From Bacillus sp. FJAT-42315 (GTDB lineage Bacteria; Bacillota; Bacilli; Bacillales; Domibacillaceae): DNA of 64,000 nt. The notes beneath the pieces were generated by a model. The model searched no databases and was not told where the DNA came from. It saw only the letters and a list, made by a program, of their open reading frames with translations. The position numbers were made by a program, and so were the translations under genes. The stretch lies in NCBI RefSeq assembly GCF_002797375.1, contig NZ_KZ454941.1:3160789-3224788 (forward strand), in the 5' to 3' direction. Position 1 is the first letter of the stretch. The number at the start of each line of letters is the position of its first letter. Shown piece after piece: positions 43,775-52,938 of the stretch.

Positions 43775-44979
43775 ACTCTCTCCTTTACTTTTGTTTCAAG
43801 CTCATCCCATTGTTTCAATAATATATCGAAACATAAGCGGATATTTGGATATAACTGTTTGTTTAAAGCAGAAACAAAAGTAGTTTTAATAATTGCTTTT
43901 GCTTTAGCAATTTTCACATTATATTCATGAGCACTTGAAGATTTTGCAAGCATCGGAACACTAATTTTTTTAGCAAGAATATCTCGTTGAATTTTATTCC
44001 AAATAATAGAAAAAGCATCTTCGAAATATTTATCAATTTCCTTTTGCGTTGCTATTAAAGTTAAATTATAGTTATTTTTCAGCATATTGATTATATTTTT
44101 CTTAATGCCTGAATCATAAAATAATTTAATTTCTTTCCACCAAAAATCAATTACGGTATCTTTACTGCTTTTCCAGTTAAGATAATCAAAACAAAGCTCT
44201 AAATTTTCAACTAAATTACACACTTCCAGTTCCATTTTAATATCTTCTTCAAGTATTATTTGTACCTGGCCTCGTAAATCTTCCACTGTTTCTAGTTGGC
44301 GTGCTAATACCATTTGACTGAAAGACTTGCGGTTAATTAGCGCTTCCTTTAAAAATTCTTTCCCTAAAGGCATGGATGCAACATTCTTCGAAACTGAAAA
44401 ACCCTTATGGACAAAAAATCTGCGAGCATGCATAATTGCTTCTTTTTCACTACTTAGATCGCTAGCAGAAAACTTACGATTTGTTTTAATTAAACAAATC
44501 AAAACTTCTACTTTTGATTCTGCTAGTTCAATAATTTGTTTAATGCTTTTCGACGTATCTCCCTTTCCATAGGGATAAAATTCTGTCCATAAAAAACGAG
44601 CGTCTTTCATTGAAAGAGATGAATTGTCATAATACTCCTTTTGTTTTTTCTCATTCATAAAATACGGTGGTAAAACTATGACAACTCCAGGTGGTATTTG
44701 TGTTTCATCAATTGGTACCCAAATAATGCTGCCACCTTTTTTTACTTCGTGTTCCTCAAAAGGATGGATCACATTGTTCTCTAAAATAAACATATCTTGA
44801 GTGCCGCTACCAAACAGCACCCAAGTTGTATCTTTAAAAATATCACTTTGTGTATACCAATAATTTTGCAAACAGTTATTTGGGGATTTATATGATCGAA
44901 ATAGCTCATATCGTTCTGAGGTATTGTCACCAATAATAAAAAGTGGTTTTTGCTTAAATAATAACTGTTTAATATTCAT
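43771..44979 (-). CDS. 402-aa protein of the dynamin cassette, possible degenerate GTPase
   Basis: The start at 44979 (MNIKQLLFKQ) follows the stop of the third dynamin gene by one base (TAAAATG); an earlier ATG at 45024 lacks a ribosome binding site. The N-terminus PLFIIGDNTSERYELFRSY looks like the beginning of a GTPase domain whose P-loop has lost GKS. VVIVLPPYF occupies a switch-like position and VEVLICLIKTNRKF looks like a later strand. The C-terminal half is helical (about 240-400). No intact nucleotide motif is seen, so it may be a pseudo-GTPase partner. This reading is inference; no family is recognised. Confidence 0.75.
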   Translation of the reverse strand: MNIKQLLFKQKPLFIIGDNTSERYELFRSYKSPNNCLQNYWYTQSDIFKDTTWVLFGSGTQDMFILENNVIHPFEEHEVKKGGSIIWVPIDETQIPPGVVIVLPPYFMNEKKQKEYYDNSSLSMKDARFLWTEFYPYGKGDTSKSIKQIIELAESKVEVLICLIKTNRKFSASDLSSEKEAIMHARRFFVHKGFSVSKNVASMPLGKEFLKEALINRKSFSQMVLARQLETVEDLRGQVQIILEEDIKMELEVCNLVENLELCFDYLNWKSSKDTVIDFWWKEIKLFYDSGIKKNIINMLKNNYNLTLIATQKEIDKYFEDAFSIIWNKIQRDILAKKISVPMLAKSSSAHEYNVKIAKAKAIIKTTFVSALNKQLYPNIRLCFDILLKQWDELETKVKERV

Positions 44980-44980
44980 T

Positions 44981-47398
44981 TTACTTAATTGCAACAGGCT
45001 CTGAAATAAATTGAAGATAATCATTCAATTGTGCTTCATATTGCTGCTGTTGCTCTGCTCCTTGTTGACGTTGTGTTAATAATTCCTGAAGTTGCTGCTT
45101 TTGAACAAATAATTGCTGTTGAAGTTGCATCGCAATTACGTTCGGTACATGACCGATGAATCGTTGTAAATATGAATGTAAAAACTCCGAATATCTCTTG
45201 AATAATTGCTGAACTTGTTCTTCAAAAGAAGCTACTAATTGTTTACGGTAAACAACAACGGTTTGCTTTAATGCATATTGCTCACTGCGTTGTTTTGCTT
45301 CTTCTAATTCTTGTTGAAGTTGTTCATGTTGGCGTTGTTGAATTTCTAGCTCTTTCTGAATACGTTCCTTATGGGATTTTAAAAGTCCCAATTGTTCATG
45401 ACGTAGCAATTCCTTTTGTTTCGCTTGTTCAAAACGTGCTTTAACTTCGGATTCAACTTCACGATATTGCCTTTCGTATTCTACATCAATGACTTCTTTA
45501 GGAGGTCCATCCATCATTCGACCAACTTGACCAAACCAATATTCTAATGAAATTAAATCTAAAATATTCGTCTTATCTTTAATATTCGATTGATGGTTAT
45601 CTAAATTTTCCTGTACACTTTGGGCAACTTTCAATCCATCTCTTAATTTATCTGTTTTTGATAAGATTTTCCCTGCTTTTTCAACACTAGAAATCGTTTT
45701 TTGCGCAATATTATAGTATTTTGAAGCTTTATCTACTTTTTTTAAAGTACCTGCTACTTTACCTGCCATTGTTGTATAAGCTTTACCAGGGATAAATACC
45801 AACGCCCAGTCTACAATATTACCGATTTTGCGCATTCGTTCTTGGTTTTCAATCGATTGCTCTAAAGTGTACTGTGCTTGATAAGGGCCTAACTCATCTA
45901 ATTGTTGCTGATAGGTAACAATTTCTTCAGCATATTGTGACTCTAAGCCTTCCATGTTTTGTTGCTTTTTCTTTAACTCTTCTAACTCTAGAATTAGTTG
46001 ATTGGCATAGTTCATTTCGTCTTCAATTTTAGATTGAATATATTCCCCTTCACTGAAAACATAGTCAACTGATGGCACTTCAACTTGTAGTGATATTTTG
46101 TCGATGCCATCTAATTCGAATTGTTCATGTTTATTGTCTTTTAAATCTGCGTTTGTTTCTTCTGTTATAACTTTTAAAAATTTAGATAGTCGCTCGTTTG
46201 TCATGGAACTCAGTTCCTTTGATACATTATCTAAAATTGCATAGCCCTCAGCTTGTGCTTTTTCCGTCAATTGTTCAACTCTAGAGTATTTTTGAATAGC
46301 CTCTTCATAGACTTGTACTTTTTCTTTCATAAATCGGCTATATTTCGATTTTAACTCTGGCTCAATTAAGCTAAAACGATCTTCAATTGATTTTTTCTGC
46401 TTACTAATACGATATTGTACATATTCCATATCAGCTTCTAATTGACTTATTTTCTGCTCGATTTCATTGTCTGCAACTGATTTTGCTACTAAAAGCTGTT
46501 GTTGACGTTGCTTCAAGTTTTCTAAAAATGATTTTTTGTATGGTGCTAAACGAAGCTCTATACTTTTCTGTTTCTTTTGCTCAAGGGCTTTCGTAAAATC
46601 TTCTTTTAAGGATACTTGAAGTAATGCCATTCGACTGCTCCACTTAACATCCAGTAACAAATCTTCTTCGTTTGTCACGGCATAATAATCCGGGAAATAA
46701 CCAATTACTTTTTGTAGGGCAAGCTGATCTTCACTTGTTACTTTTTCAATTGTGTCACCTTCGCCTTTACGTAAGCTATCTAATTTCGTTCGTACAAATA
46801 CCATTTCGATTCCTAATCGTTGAATCATTCGAATTAGTTGCTCGTCTGCTGCAGTTAAACTTTTCCCGAGCACATAAAGTACCGCATGAGATTTTGGTAA
46901 TAAGTCCAAGGTATGATTTTCATGTTCTTTAATAATCGTGTTTAAGCCTGGTGTATCTACAAATACTAATCCAGTTTTAAATAATTCATGCTGAATATAT
47001 ACATTAATACATAAAATATCTGAGTTATTAATTAGTGGGATGTCAATAATTTCACTTACCGATTGTGCATGATTTAGTTCCCGCTGACTAAGTAATAATA
47101 ACTTGTCAATTGCAAAACGGTAAGCATCTTTATTTGTTGTAACAATTTCTGCATACTCTTCCTCTCCATAATAAAGGAAAGTCGTAAATGCTGTTGTTTC
47201 CCTAAGCATTGTAGGTAAAATTCTACGTCCTATTAAGTTATTAATTAAATTCGATTTCCCTGCAGAAAATTGTCCAAGAATAGGCATGTAAAATTCCTTT
47301 TCTTGTTCACGTTGTTGTAGTAAATGTATTGTTTCTAATGCTTGACCATCTTGAAGAAACTGTGCGATTTCTTCGATTTCTGCTAATGATGATTGCAT
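44981..47398 (-). CDS. Dynamin-like GTPase 3 (805 aa)
   Basis: This is a bacterial dynamin-like protein. G1 GQFSAGKS is at 42-49, the G2 Thr is in RETTAF, G3 DTPGLN is at 148-153, and G4 TKLD is at 204-207 (canonical). Long helical arms follow (about 265-520). A small-residue, amphipathic segment near 560-640 (IVDWALVFIPGKAYTTMAG, then KVAGTLKKVDKASKYYNIA) is a candidate membrane-binding paddle, followed by a Gln-rich coiled coil to the end. It lies 13 nt after the second dynamin gene. Such GTPases assemble on and remodel membranes. It differs from its two neighbours in both paddle and C-terminus. Confidence 0.92.
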   Translation of the reverse strand: MQSSLAEIEEIAQFLQDGQALETIHLLQQREQEKEFYMPILGQFSAGKSNLINNLIGRRILPTMLRETTAFTTFLYYGEEEYAEIVTTNKDAYRFAIDKLLLLSQRELNHAQSVSEIIDIPLINNSDILCINVYIQHELFKTGLVFVDTPGLNTIIKEHENHTLDLLPKSHAVLYVLGKSLTAADEQLIRMIQRLGIEMVFVRTKLDSLRKGEGDTIEKVTSEDQLALQKVIGYFPDYYAVTNEEDLLLDVKWSSRMALLQVSLKEDFTKALEQKKQKSIELRLAPYKKSFLENLKQRQQQLLVAKSVADNEIEQKISQLEADMEYVQYRISKQKKSIEDRFSLIEPELKSKYSRFMKEKVQVYEEAIQKYSRVEQLTEKAQAEGYAILDNVSKELSSMTNERLSKFLKVITEETNADLKDNKHEQFELDGIDKISLQVEVPSVDYVFSEGEYIQSKIEDEMNYANQLILELEELKKKQQNMEGLESQYAEEIVTYQQQLDELGPYQAQYTLEQSIENQERMRKIGNIVDWALVFIPGKAYTTMAGKVAGTLKKVDKASKYYNIAQKTISSVEKAGKILSKTDKLRDGLKVAQSVQENLDNHQSNIKDKTNILDLISLEYWFGQVGRMMDGPPKEVIDVEYERQYREVESEVKARFEQAKQKELLRHEQLGLLKSHKERIQKELEIQQRQHEQLQQELEEAKQRSEQYALKQTVVVYRKQLVASFEEQVQQLFKRYSEFLHSYLQRFIGHVPNVIAMQLQQQLFVQKQQLQELLTQRQQGAEQQQQYEAQLNDYLQFISEPVAIK

Positions 47399-47411
47399 AC
47401 AAATCGCCTCC

Positions 47412-49775
47412 TTAACTATTTACAACTTGCTTTGAAATGTTTTTGATTGTATCTGGTTTAATACTTTCTAATTCAGATAAAATAGTGACAGCTTTCATAG
47501 CAATTTGCTCAATCAATTCTAATTCCTCAGCTAGAGCTTTCTTTTTATTTGCTTGTTCTGTTTGGGAAGATTCCAGCATTTCTTTCAAGTTGTTTAATTG
47601 CTGTTGTTTTTCATTTATTTGAGCACTAAATTGTTTTTCTACTGCTGTTAAAATGATTTTTACAAATACTTGTTCTTTCCCCTCTAATTGATTACGGAGT
47701 TCCTTAACGACATCACTTCGCATTTCATTTAAATAATCACCGAGATCTGAATGTAATCGACGTAAAAAACGAACATTCTCTCTATCGAATTTTTCTTTAT
47801 ACTCATCGATGTATTTTAATCGACGCTCTTCTAACAGTTGTTTTTGTCGTTCAATTTGTTTGCGTTCAATTTCTAAATCTACAGAACTCATTGATAAGTT
47901 CTTTTCGTAATTATTCATTCGTTCCTTTAACTCTTGTTCTTCTAGTTTAATTTTGTTACGAATTTCATCTTGTTTTTGATCGTAAATTTTTTGTGCTGAG
48001 TTATCATTTTCAGTACGTTGCTCTGTACGTGTCTTATTTCCAACAAACGCTTTTGCTATTTTTCCAAATAACCCTCTACGTTCAACTTCTACTTCGCGAC
48101 TTTTCGTAATCGTTTGGACTTCTGGTCGACTACCTAAAAGTTGAACCTCAAACATTGCTTGTTCTTTCAGTTCAGCTTTTTGTTTTTCAAGACGGCTAAT
48201 TTCACGTTCCGCACGGCGGATTTCAACCTTTCGTGCATCGTTACTAATTAGCTTGTTCTCAAGCTCTTCCATTCTCTTTTCAATCTCTTCAGTTTCTTCA
48301 TCATATTTCGATAAATCTACTTGTAAGTTTTGCATATCCAGCTCAAAATTGTTTAATGTTAATTTACTATTTGTTGAGTTTGCTGTTTTAAGTTCTTTAT
48401 TTAATGCCGTTGCAATTTCACGATATTTAGCACGAATTTTACGGTTCAATTGTTCGCTAAATTCATGATCCATATCTTCTACGATGTCACAATATTCTCT
48501 TGTTAAATTTTTTTGAAGACGTGAAACTGTGTCTTCAACATCATCTAAGTCGTTAATCTCTTGAATTTTACCTTCATATTTTTCCCGTAAAAATTCGGCT
48601 TTTGCTTTAACCGAGTTTTCTAAATCTAAAATGATTTCTCTAACTTCCGAATTAATTTCTTCACTCTGCGCTTCAAGTTTTTGACGGATGTTCGCTATTT
48701 CTACTTCCGTATGAGCAATGCTTTGTTCAATTTCTTCTGAATCTCGTAGGTTTTCAATATTCTCAAAAAACTCTTCGATCTCATTCTTTCGTTTCGTTAA
48801 TTCATGTACAACTGTTTGAGCAGGTGTAATCATTTCCTCAAGTGTTTTTTGACCTTCAGTCAAGAATTTCCATAGACGATTTTCAAAGGATACGATACGA
48901 GAGTTTTCTAAAATCTCAGCCCGTTCTTCAAGTGTATGATCTTCTTTCCCTGAGTTATCTGGATATTCCATTGATTTTGAGCTACGAGCAACTAAGGCTG
49001 GGTAAGCAGCTAAAGGTAAAAACTCTGGTAGCGGATAATCTGGGAAATATGTAGAATAACTTTCTACTAAACGTTCAATAACTTCCTCAACTGCCTCCTC
49101 TGACTTTTTAATTTTATCAATTTGGTTTAGCACAAGGAAAATAGTATTAAATTTCTTTGTAAGTTGAGCTAAAATTTCAAAATCTGTTTGTGATCCAGGT
49201 TGCGCAGCTGTAAACATGTAAATACAAGCATGTGAACGTTCAATTTGACGCTCTGTTACCTCTGCATGCCCTTTACGGATTCCGTTTAAGCCCGGACTAT
49301 CAACAAGCATAACCCCTTTATCTAATAAAGGAGAATCTAGATAAAGCGTTACTGATTCAATTTCTCTGGCGACATTTTTATCACTGGCAGTAGATACAAA
49401 CCTCTTAATATCTACTTCTGTCGCATCCCCATATTCTACTTGACGATTTGTATCTTTATAACGTACTTCTAACTGACGGCCATTTGGTGATTTTTTTAAA
49501 TGCTTTAAATAGTTAATCGTTGCAGTTGTTTCACTTGTAAAAGATGGTAAAAGCTTTTCACCCATTAATGCATTTAAAAACGTAGACTTCCCAGCACTAA
49601 ATTCTCCAACAACAACAATTGAGAATTCTCCGTCTTTTAAGTTATTACTTAGCACTTCAAAACTTTTAGATTTTTCATATTCCTCATATTCATCAAAATA
49701 TCTTTTTGTATCATCTAGTACTTCTAATAAGCGACTTTTTCGTTGTTCAAACTGTTGTAATACTTCATTTGTCAT
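47412..49775 (-). CDS. Dynamin-like GTPase 2 (787 aa)
   Basis: G1 GEFSAGKS is at 57-64, the G2 Thr is in SETTAT, G3 DSPGLNG is at 159-165, and G4 is NQID (217-220), a variant of T/NKxD. Coiled-coil arms cover about 300-560 and 610-780. Between them stands a basic segment with GSRPEVQTITKS, RRGLFGKIAKAF and GNKTRTEQRTE. A matching GNKTKTEYRTEY segment occurs in dynamin 1 at the same place, so it is likely a functional tip (membrane insertion or partner contact). The gene starts 27 nt after dynamin 1. Probably a heteromeric partner of dynamin 1. Confidence 0.92.
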   Translation of the reverse strand: MTNEVLQQFEQRKSRLLEVLDDTKRYFDEYEEYEKSKSFEVLSNNLKDGEFSIVVVGEFSAGKSTFLNALMGEKLLPSFTSETTATINYLKHLKKSPNGRQLEVRYKDTNRQVEYGDATEVDIKRFVSTASDKNVAREIESVTLYLDSPLLDKGVMLVDSPGLNGIRKGHAEVTERQIERSHACIYMFTAAQPGSQTDFEILAQLTKKFNTIFLVLNQIDKIKKSEEAVEEVIERLVESYSTYFPDYPLPEFLPLAAYPALVARSSKSMEYPDNSGKEDHTLEERAEILENSRIVSFENRLWKFLTEGQKTLEEMITPAQTVVHELTKRKNEIEEFFENIENLRDSEEIEQSIAHTEVEIANIRQKLEAQSEEINSEVREIILDLENSVKAKAEFLREKYEGKIQEINDLDDVEDTVSRLQKNLTREYCDIVEDMDHEFSEQLNRKIRAKYREIATALNKELKTANSTNSKLTLNNFELDMQNLQVDLSKYDEETEEIEKRMEELENKLISNDARKVEIRRAEREISRLEKQKAELKEQAMFEVQLLGSRPEVQTITKSREVEVERRGLFGKIAKAFVGNKTRTEQRTENDNSAQKIYDQKQDEIRNKIKLEEQELKERMNNYEKNLSMSSVDLEIERKQIERQKQLLEERRLKYIDEYKEKFDRENVRFLRRLHSDLGDYLNEMRSDVVKELRNQLEGKEQVFVKIILTAVEKQFSAQINEKQQQLNNLKEMLESSQTEQANKKKALAEELELIEQIAMKAVTILSELESIKPDTIKNISKQVVNS

Positions 49776-49802
49776 TTTTAGTCCATCCTCCCTTGTATAT
49801 TG

Positions 49803-52088
49803 TTAACTTACTTTCATCTCACGCTCGATATCTTTTAGCGCAGTTCGAATCATTTTCAATTCTGGAGGCTCTATAATTATTTCATTTTGTTTGAGTAATG
49901 CATTTAATTTGTTTAAATAAAGATCATAAGAAGAATTGTATTCATTTTTTGCAAGTTTCCAAATATCGTCAAAAGCATTTTTAATGTTGCGTTTTAACTC
50001 TTTTTCTAAGTACTCAGCTACTTCTGTTTCTAAATAATCCGTAACTTGATTGCGTAAATTCGTTCTTTGTAGTTTTTCAAATGCACGCTTATTTTTTTCG
50101 AAAATTTCTTTATGCTCCTTCTCTAGCATAACAATTTCATTCTTTAATGATTGTAACTGACGTCGATATTGATCTAATCGCACTTCATTGTCCAACTGTT
50201 CATTTTCTAGCTTCGCAATTCGATCTGAGTAGGTCTTTTCTTGCACTTTTAACGAGTTACGTTTGTTGCTATAATCCCTTTGGATTTGTTCTCGTCTACT
50301 AAGCCATGCACGTCGATCACTATCATCTGGTCTATATTCCGTTCGATATTCTGTCTTTGTCTTATTACCAAACCATCTTATTGGATTTACTATTGATCTC
50401 GTAACCTCATAAGGAACTTCAACAGAATATGAACGAACATCCGGCATTCTTCCTAACCGATTAATTTCCGTTTTTTCTTGTTGCATGACAGATTGCAGTT
50501 CACTCTTAACATTTTTTTTATTGCGTTCGATACTTTGTTGTTCTTGCTTTTGCATTGAAATTTGAAATTGTACTTCTTGTTGATTTTCTAACATCCTTTG
50601 CTGGTCTTCACGTTTTTTATGAATTTTTCCAATAATACCTTTAACGCCAATATTATTCATATCATTTTTAACAAAGGTCAATTTAATATTTGTATCCCCT
50701 TTTTTAATCTCTATTTTTGGGTGATAGCTTTTTATCTTTAGAATAGCACCTTGATAAGCAGCTTCTAACAAAATGACAAAATCTTTCGAGTAGTTATTCG
50801 TAACCATTACTAGCTCATTTGAAATTTTTTTCTTTATTTTACCCTCTAATAGTTGACCGTTTTCCAAATCATTCGCTGATAAACCATTAATATACTCTTG
50901 TAATTGTTGCTTGATCGGTTCAAAGCTTGTAGGAATTTCTTTACGGCTATCTTCAATAATGTCTCCACGTTCACTTATTAAAAAATTTTCAACATTGTTC
51001 CAATTTTCTATTTTAAACTCTTTTAATTTTTTTATGCGATCTTCAATAATGATTCGTTCTTCATGATTCACTTCAACTGTATAAGCATCCTTTAAATCTA
51101 GAAGTTCTTCACGAATATCTAAGTATAATTTCTTAATTTTTTGATTGAGATTTTCATTTTTCATATTTTGTTGTTCTTGCTTTAATACATGAGCCCATAA
51201 ATGATTCTCGAAAAGTGGGAATCTTGAACTATCGATTAATTTAGAACGTTCTTCATCTTTAATGTCTTCAACATCCGTTGAATACAGACGGTTAATCTTT
51301 TTGTCTTTTCCTGCAAGAGCACGCAATGAAGAAATACCAAAAATAGGAATATCTTTATCCACTCCTATTTTCACCAAATCTCGTCTAAGCTCTTCTATCT
51401 TTCCTTCAACTGTCTCACCTTCAGAAGCTCTTAACTCGTCAATAAAGTTCATAACAAAAATAAGCGAAGACTGGTATTGTTTTAATAACTGGTATAGCTC
51501 AACATTTGATTTCGATAACCCTCGTATATGGAATAAATAAATACTTGCATGAGCTCTTTGTATCTCTTGTAAAGTTCGCTCATAATGCCCTTCAGCCATA
51601 CCATTTAACCCAGGTGTATCAATAAACACTATTGGATCGTCTGTATATGGAAATTTCAAATAAATATTGACCGATTCTACCTCGTTTACTACATCTATGG
51701 AATCTGCCATTGTTGTAACATAATTGCGTAAAATATTAGGATCATTAATAAAATCTAACTCTACAGAAAGACGCTCATCATAAAAATTAATAACAATTTT
51801 ATTACATTTCGGATGATTCTCTGGTACATTTTTTATGTATGTTACTGATGCTGTCGTTTCTCGAACGGCGTGCGGTAATACATCTTTCCCTATTAATGCA
51901 TTTAAGAAAGTCGACTTCCCCGCACTAAATTCCCCTACAACAGTAATAATAAATTCGCGGTCATTTATTTGTTGTTCTATTTCATTTGTTCTATAAATAA
52001 AATTTTTGTATTCTTCTTTATACAAAAACTCTAATGATTTAAGGCTTTTTATTTTTTTTTCAAGAAGTTCAATACTATTTTGCACCAC
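49803..52088 (-). CDS. Dynamin-like GTPase 1 (761 aa)
   Basis: G1 GEFSAGKS is at 52-59, the G2 Thr is in RETTAS, G3 DTPGLNG is at 157-163, and G4 is NFID (214-217), a variant form. The helical middle and end contain coiled coils and the segment RMPDVRSYSVEVPYEV, then IRWFGNKTKTEYRTEY, related to dynamin 2. The start is a GTG at 52088 (GTGGTG) with GAGAGGG upstream. It is the first gene of the six-gene cassette. Bacterial dynamins function in membrane fission, fusion or repair, and several act against phages (DynA, Eleos). Confidence 0.93.
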   Translation of the reverse strand: MVQNSIELLEKKIKSLKSLEFLYKEEYKNFIYRTNEIEQQINDREFIITVVGEFSAGKSTFLNALIGKDVLPHAVRETTASVTYIKNVPENHPKCNKIVINFYDERLSVELDFINDPNILRNYVTTMADSIDVVNEVESVNIYLKFPYTDDPIVFIDTPGLNGMAEGHYERTLQEIQRAHASIYLFHIRGLSKSNVELYQLLKQYQSSLIFVMNFIDELRASEGETVEGKIEELRRDLVKIGVDKDIPIFGISSLRALAGKDKKINRLYSTDVEDIKDEERSKLIDSSRFPLFENHLWAHVLKQEQQNMKNENLNQKIKKLYLDIREELLDLKDAYTVEVNHEERIIIEDRIKKLKEFKIENWNNVENFLISERGDIIEDSRKEIPTSFEPIKQQLQEYINGLSANDLENGQLLEGKIKKKISNELVMVTNNYSKDFVILLEAAYQGAILKIKSYHPKIEIKKGDTNIKLTFVKNDMNNIGVKGIIGKIHKKREDQQRMLENQQEVQFQISMQKQEQQSIERNKKNVKSELQSVMQQEKTEINRLGRMPDVRSYSVEVPYEVTRSIVNPIRWFGNKTKTEYRTEYRPDDSDRRAWLSRREQIQRDYSNKRNSLKVQEKTYSDRIAKLENEQLDNEVRLDQYRRQLQSLKNEIVMLEKEHKEIFEKNKRAFEKLQRTNLRNQVTDYLETEVAEYLEKELKRNIKNAFDDIWKLAKNEYNSSYDLYLNKLNALLKQNEIIIEPPELKMIRTALKDIEREMKVS

Positions 52089-52120
52089 AAACCCTCTCTT
52101 CCATCTAATTTAAAACTAGT

Positions 52121-52181
52121 ATTATAGTAATATTTTTAAATAAAAAATCTTAAACAGCATTCTTAGAAATTATAATTCTAA
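52121..52181 (-). promoter_or_regulatory. Putative promoter and operator of the dynamin cassette
   Basis: A perfect TATAAT (52126-52121 on the minus strand) lies about 33 nt before the GTG start; no clear -35 box is visible. Upstream at 52163-52181 TTAGAA and TTCTAA form an inverted repeat with a 7-nt spacer, a possible regulator site. Activity is inferred. Confidence 0.4.
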
Positions 52182-52200
52182 AATTTCTGCATCAATAACA

Positions 52201-52256
52201 TATATAAATCAAGCTTAATTTCCCACCATAAAAATGGCCTTTTTTGTCCATACTGC
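52201..52256 (+). repeat. IS630-end-like sequence, right copy
   Basis: ATAAATCAAGCTTAATTTCC plus CACCA, as at 39471, is placed just before a decayed IS630 transposase frame. It is probably the left terminus of that element. Confidence 0.7.
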
Positions 52257-52693
52257 TCCTAAAAGAAGATCCAAGGATCGGATGGAAATGAGGAAAGGAT
52301 CAAAAAGGCTTCGATGGCGAAACGAGTGACGGTCTTGCGTCTTATTATGCAAGGCTACTACGCCATCGAAGTAACCGAGTTGTTGAACATTCATCGGGAA
52401 ACAATCTCAGAATATGTAAAAAAGAATCAAACAAGGCGGAATGAACTCCCTGCTTCATCGCGAGTATTCACCAGGCCCTTGTGTCAGCCAAACAAGAAAC
52501 TGAACTCAGGCGAATGATGGAACACAGCACACCAGTTGAAGAAGGGTATGGCTGCAAAACCAGTTGGAATACACGGATTTTAAAGCACGTTCTTGAAGAG
52601 AAATTTTCGATCACGGTTAACCCGGACCAACTGGTCTTATTTCTGTATCACTACTTTGACCATGACAGGAGAAATCTTTCTGAATTTGGTTAA
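52257..52693 (+). pseudogene. IS630-family transposase remnant
   Basis: Two overlapping frames (52314-52517 and 52481-52693) together read as the N-terminal helix-turn-helix part of an IS630 transposase: RVTVLRLIMQGY, LLNIHRETISEYVKK, then after a frameshift EHSTPVEEGYG and TSWNTRILKHVLEEKFSIT. The catalytic DDE part is missing and the final codons do not match the family, so the element is frameshifted and truncated. It interrupts the GTPase gene at 52.7 kb. Confidence 0.8.
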
Positions 52694-52906
52694 TCAACAC
52701 GCATTATCTGCTTCTAATCCCCACGAGTCATACATTGTAATAGGTATTCCGTCAAGCACTATCTCTTGCTCATGAAAACCTTGCTCAGTAACAGGTTTTC
52801 CTACACCAGCATCACGAACTTCTTCTCCAAAAATGTAATTAATTAATGAACTTTTTCCAACCCCACTTTGGCCAATAATTGCAACATTTAATTTTTGATG
52901 TTCCAT
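52694..52906 (-). pseudogene. Truncated small GTPase (P-loop domain only)
   Basis: About 68 native residues remain: IIGQSGVGKSSLINYIFGEE (G1 GQSGVGKS), GKPVTEQGF (switch I) and YDSWGLEADN (G3 DxxG). The gene then runs into the IS630 remnant and stops (AC, stop). This looks like the start of an Era/YeeP-type or immunity-type GTPase. It reads in the same direction as the dynamin cassette, so it may once have been its first gene. GGGAGG precedes the ATG. Confidence 0.8.
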
Positions 52907-52938
52907 ATTTCATTCCTCCCTTTTACTTCTACAACCAA

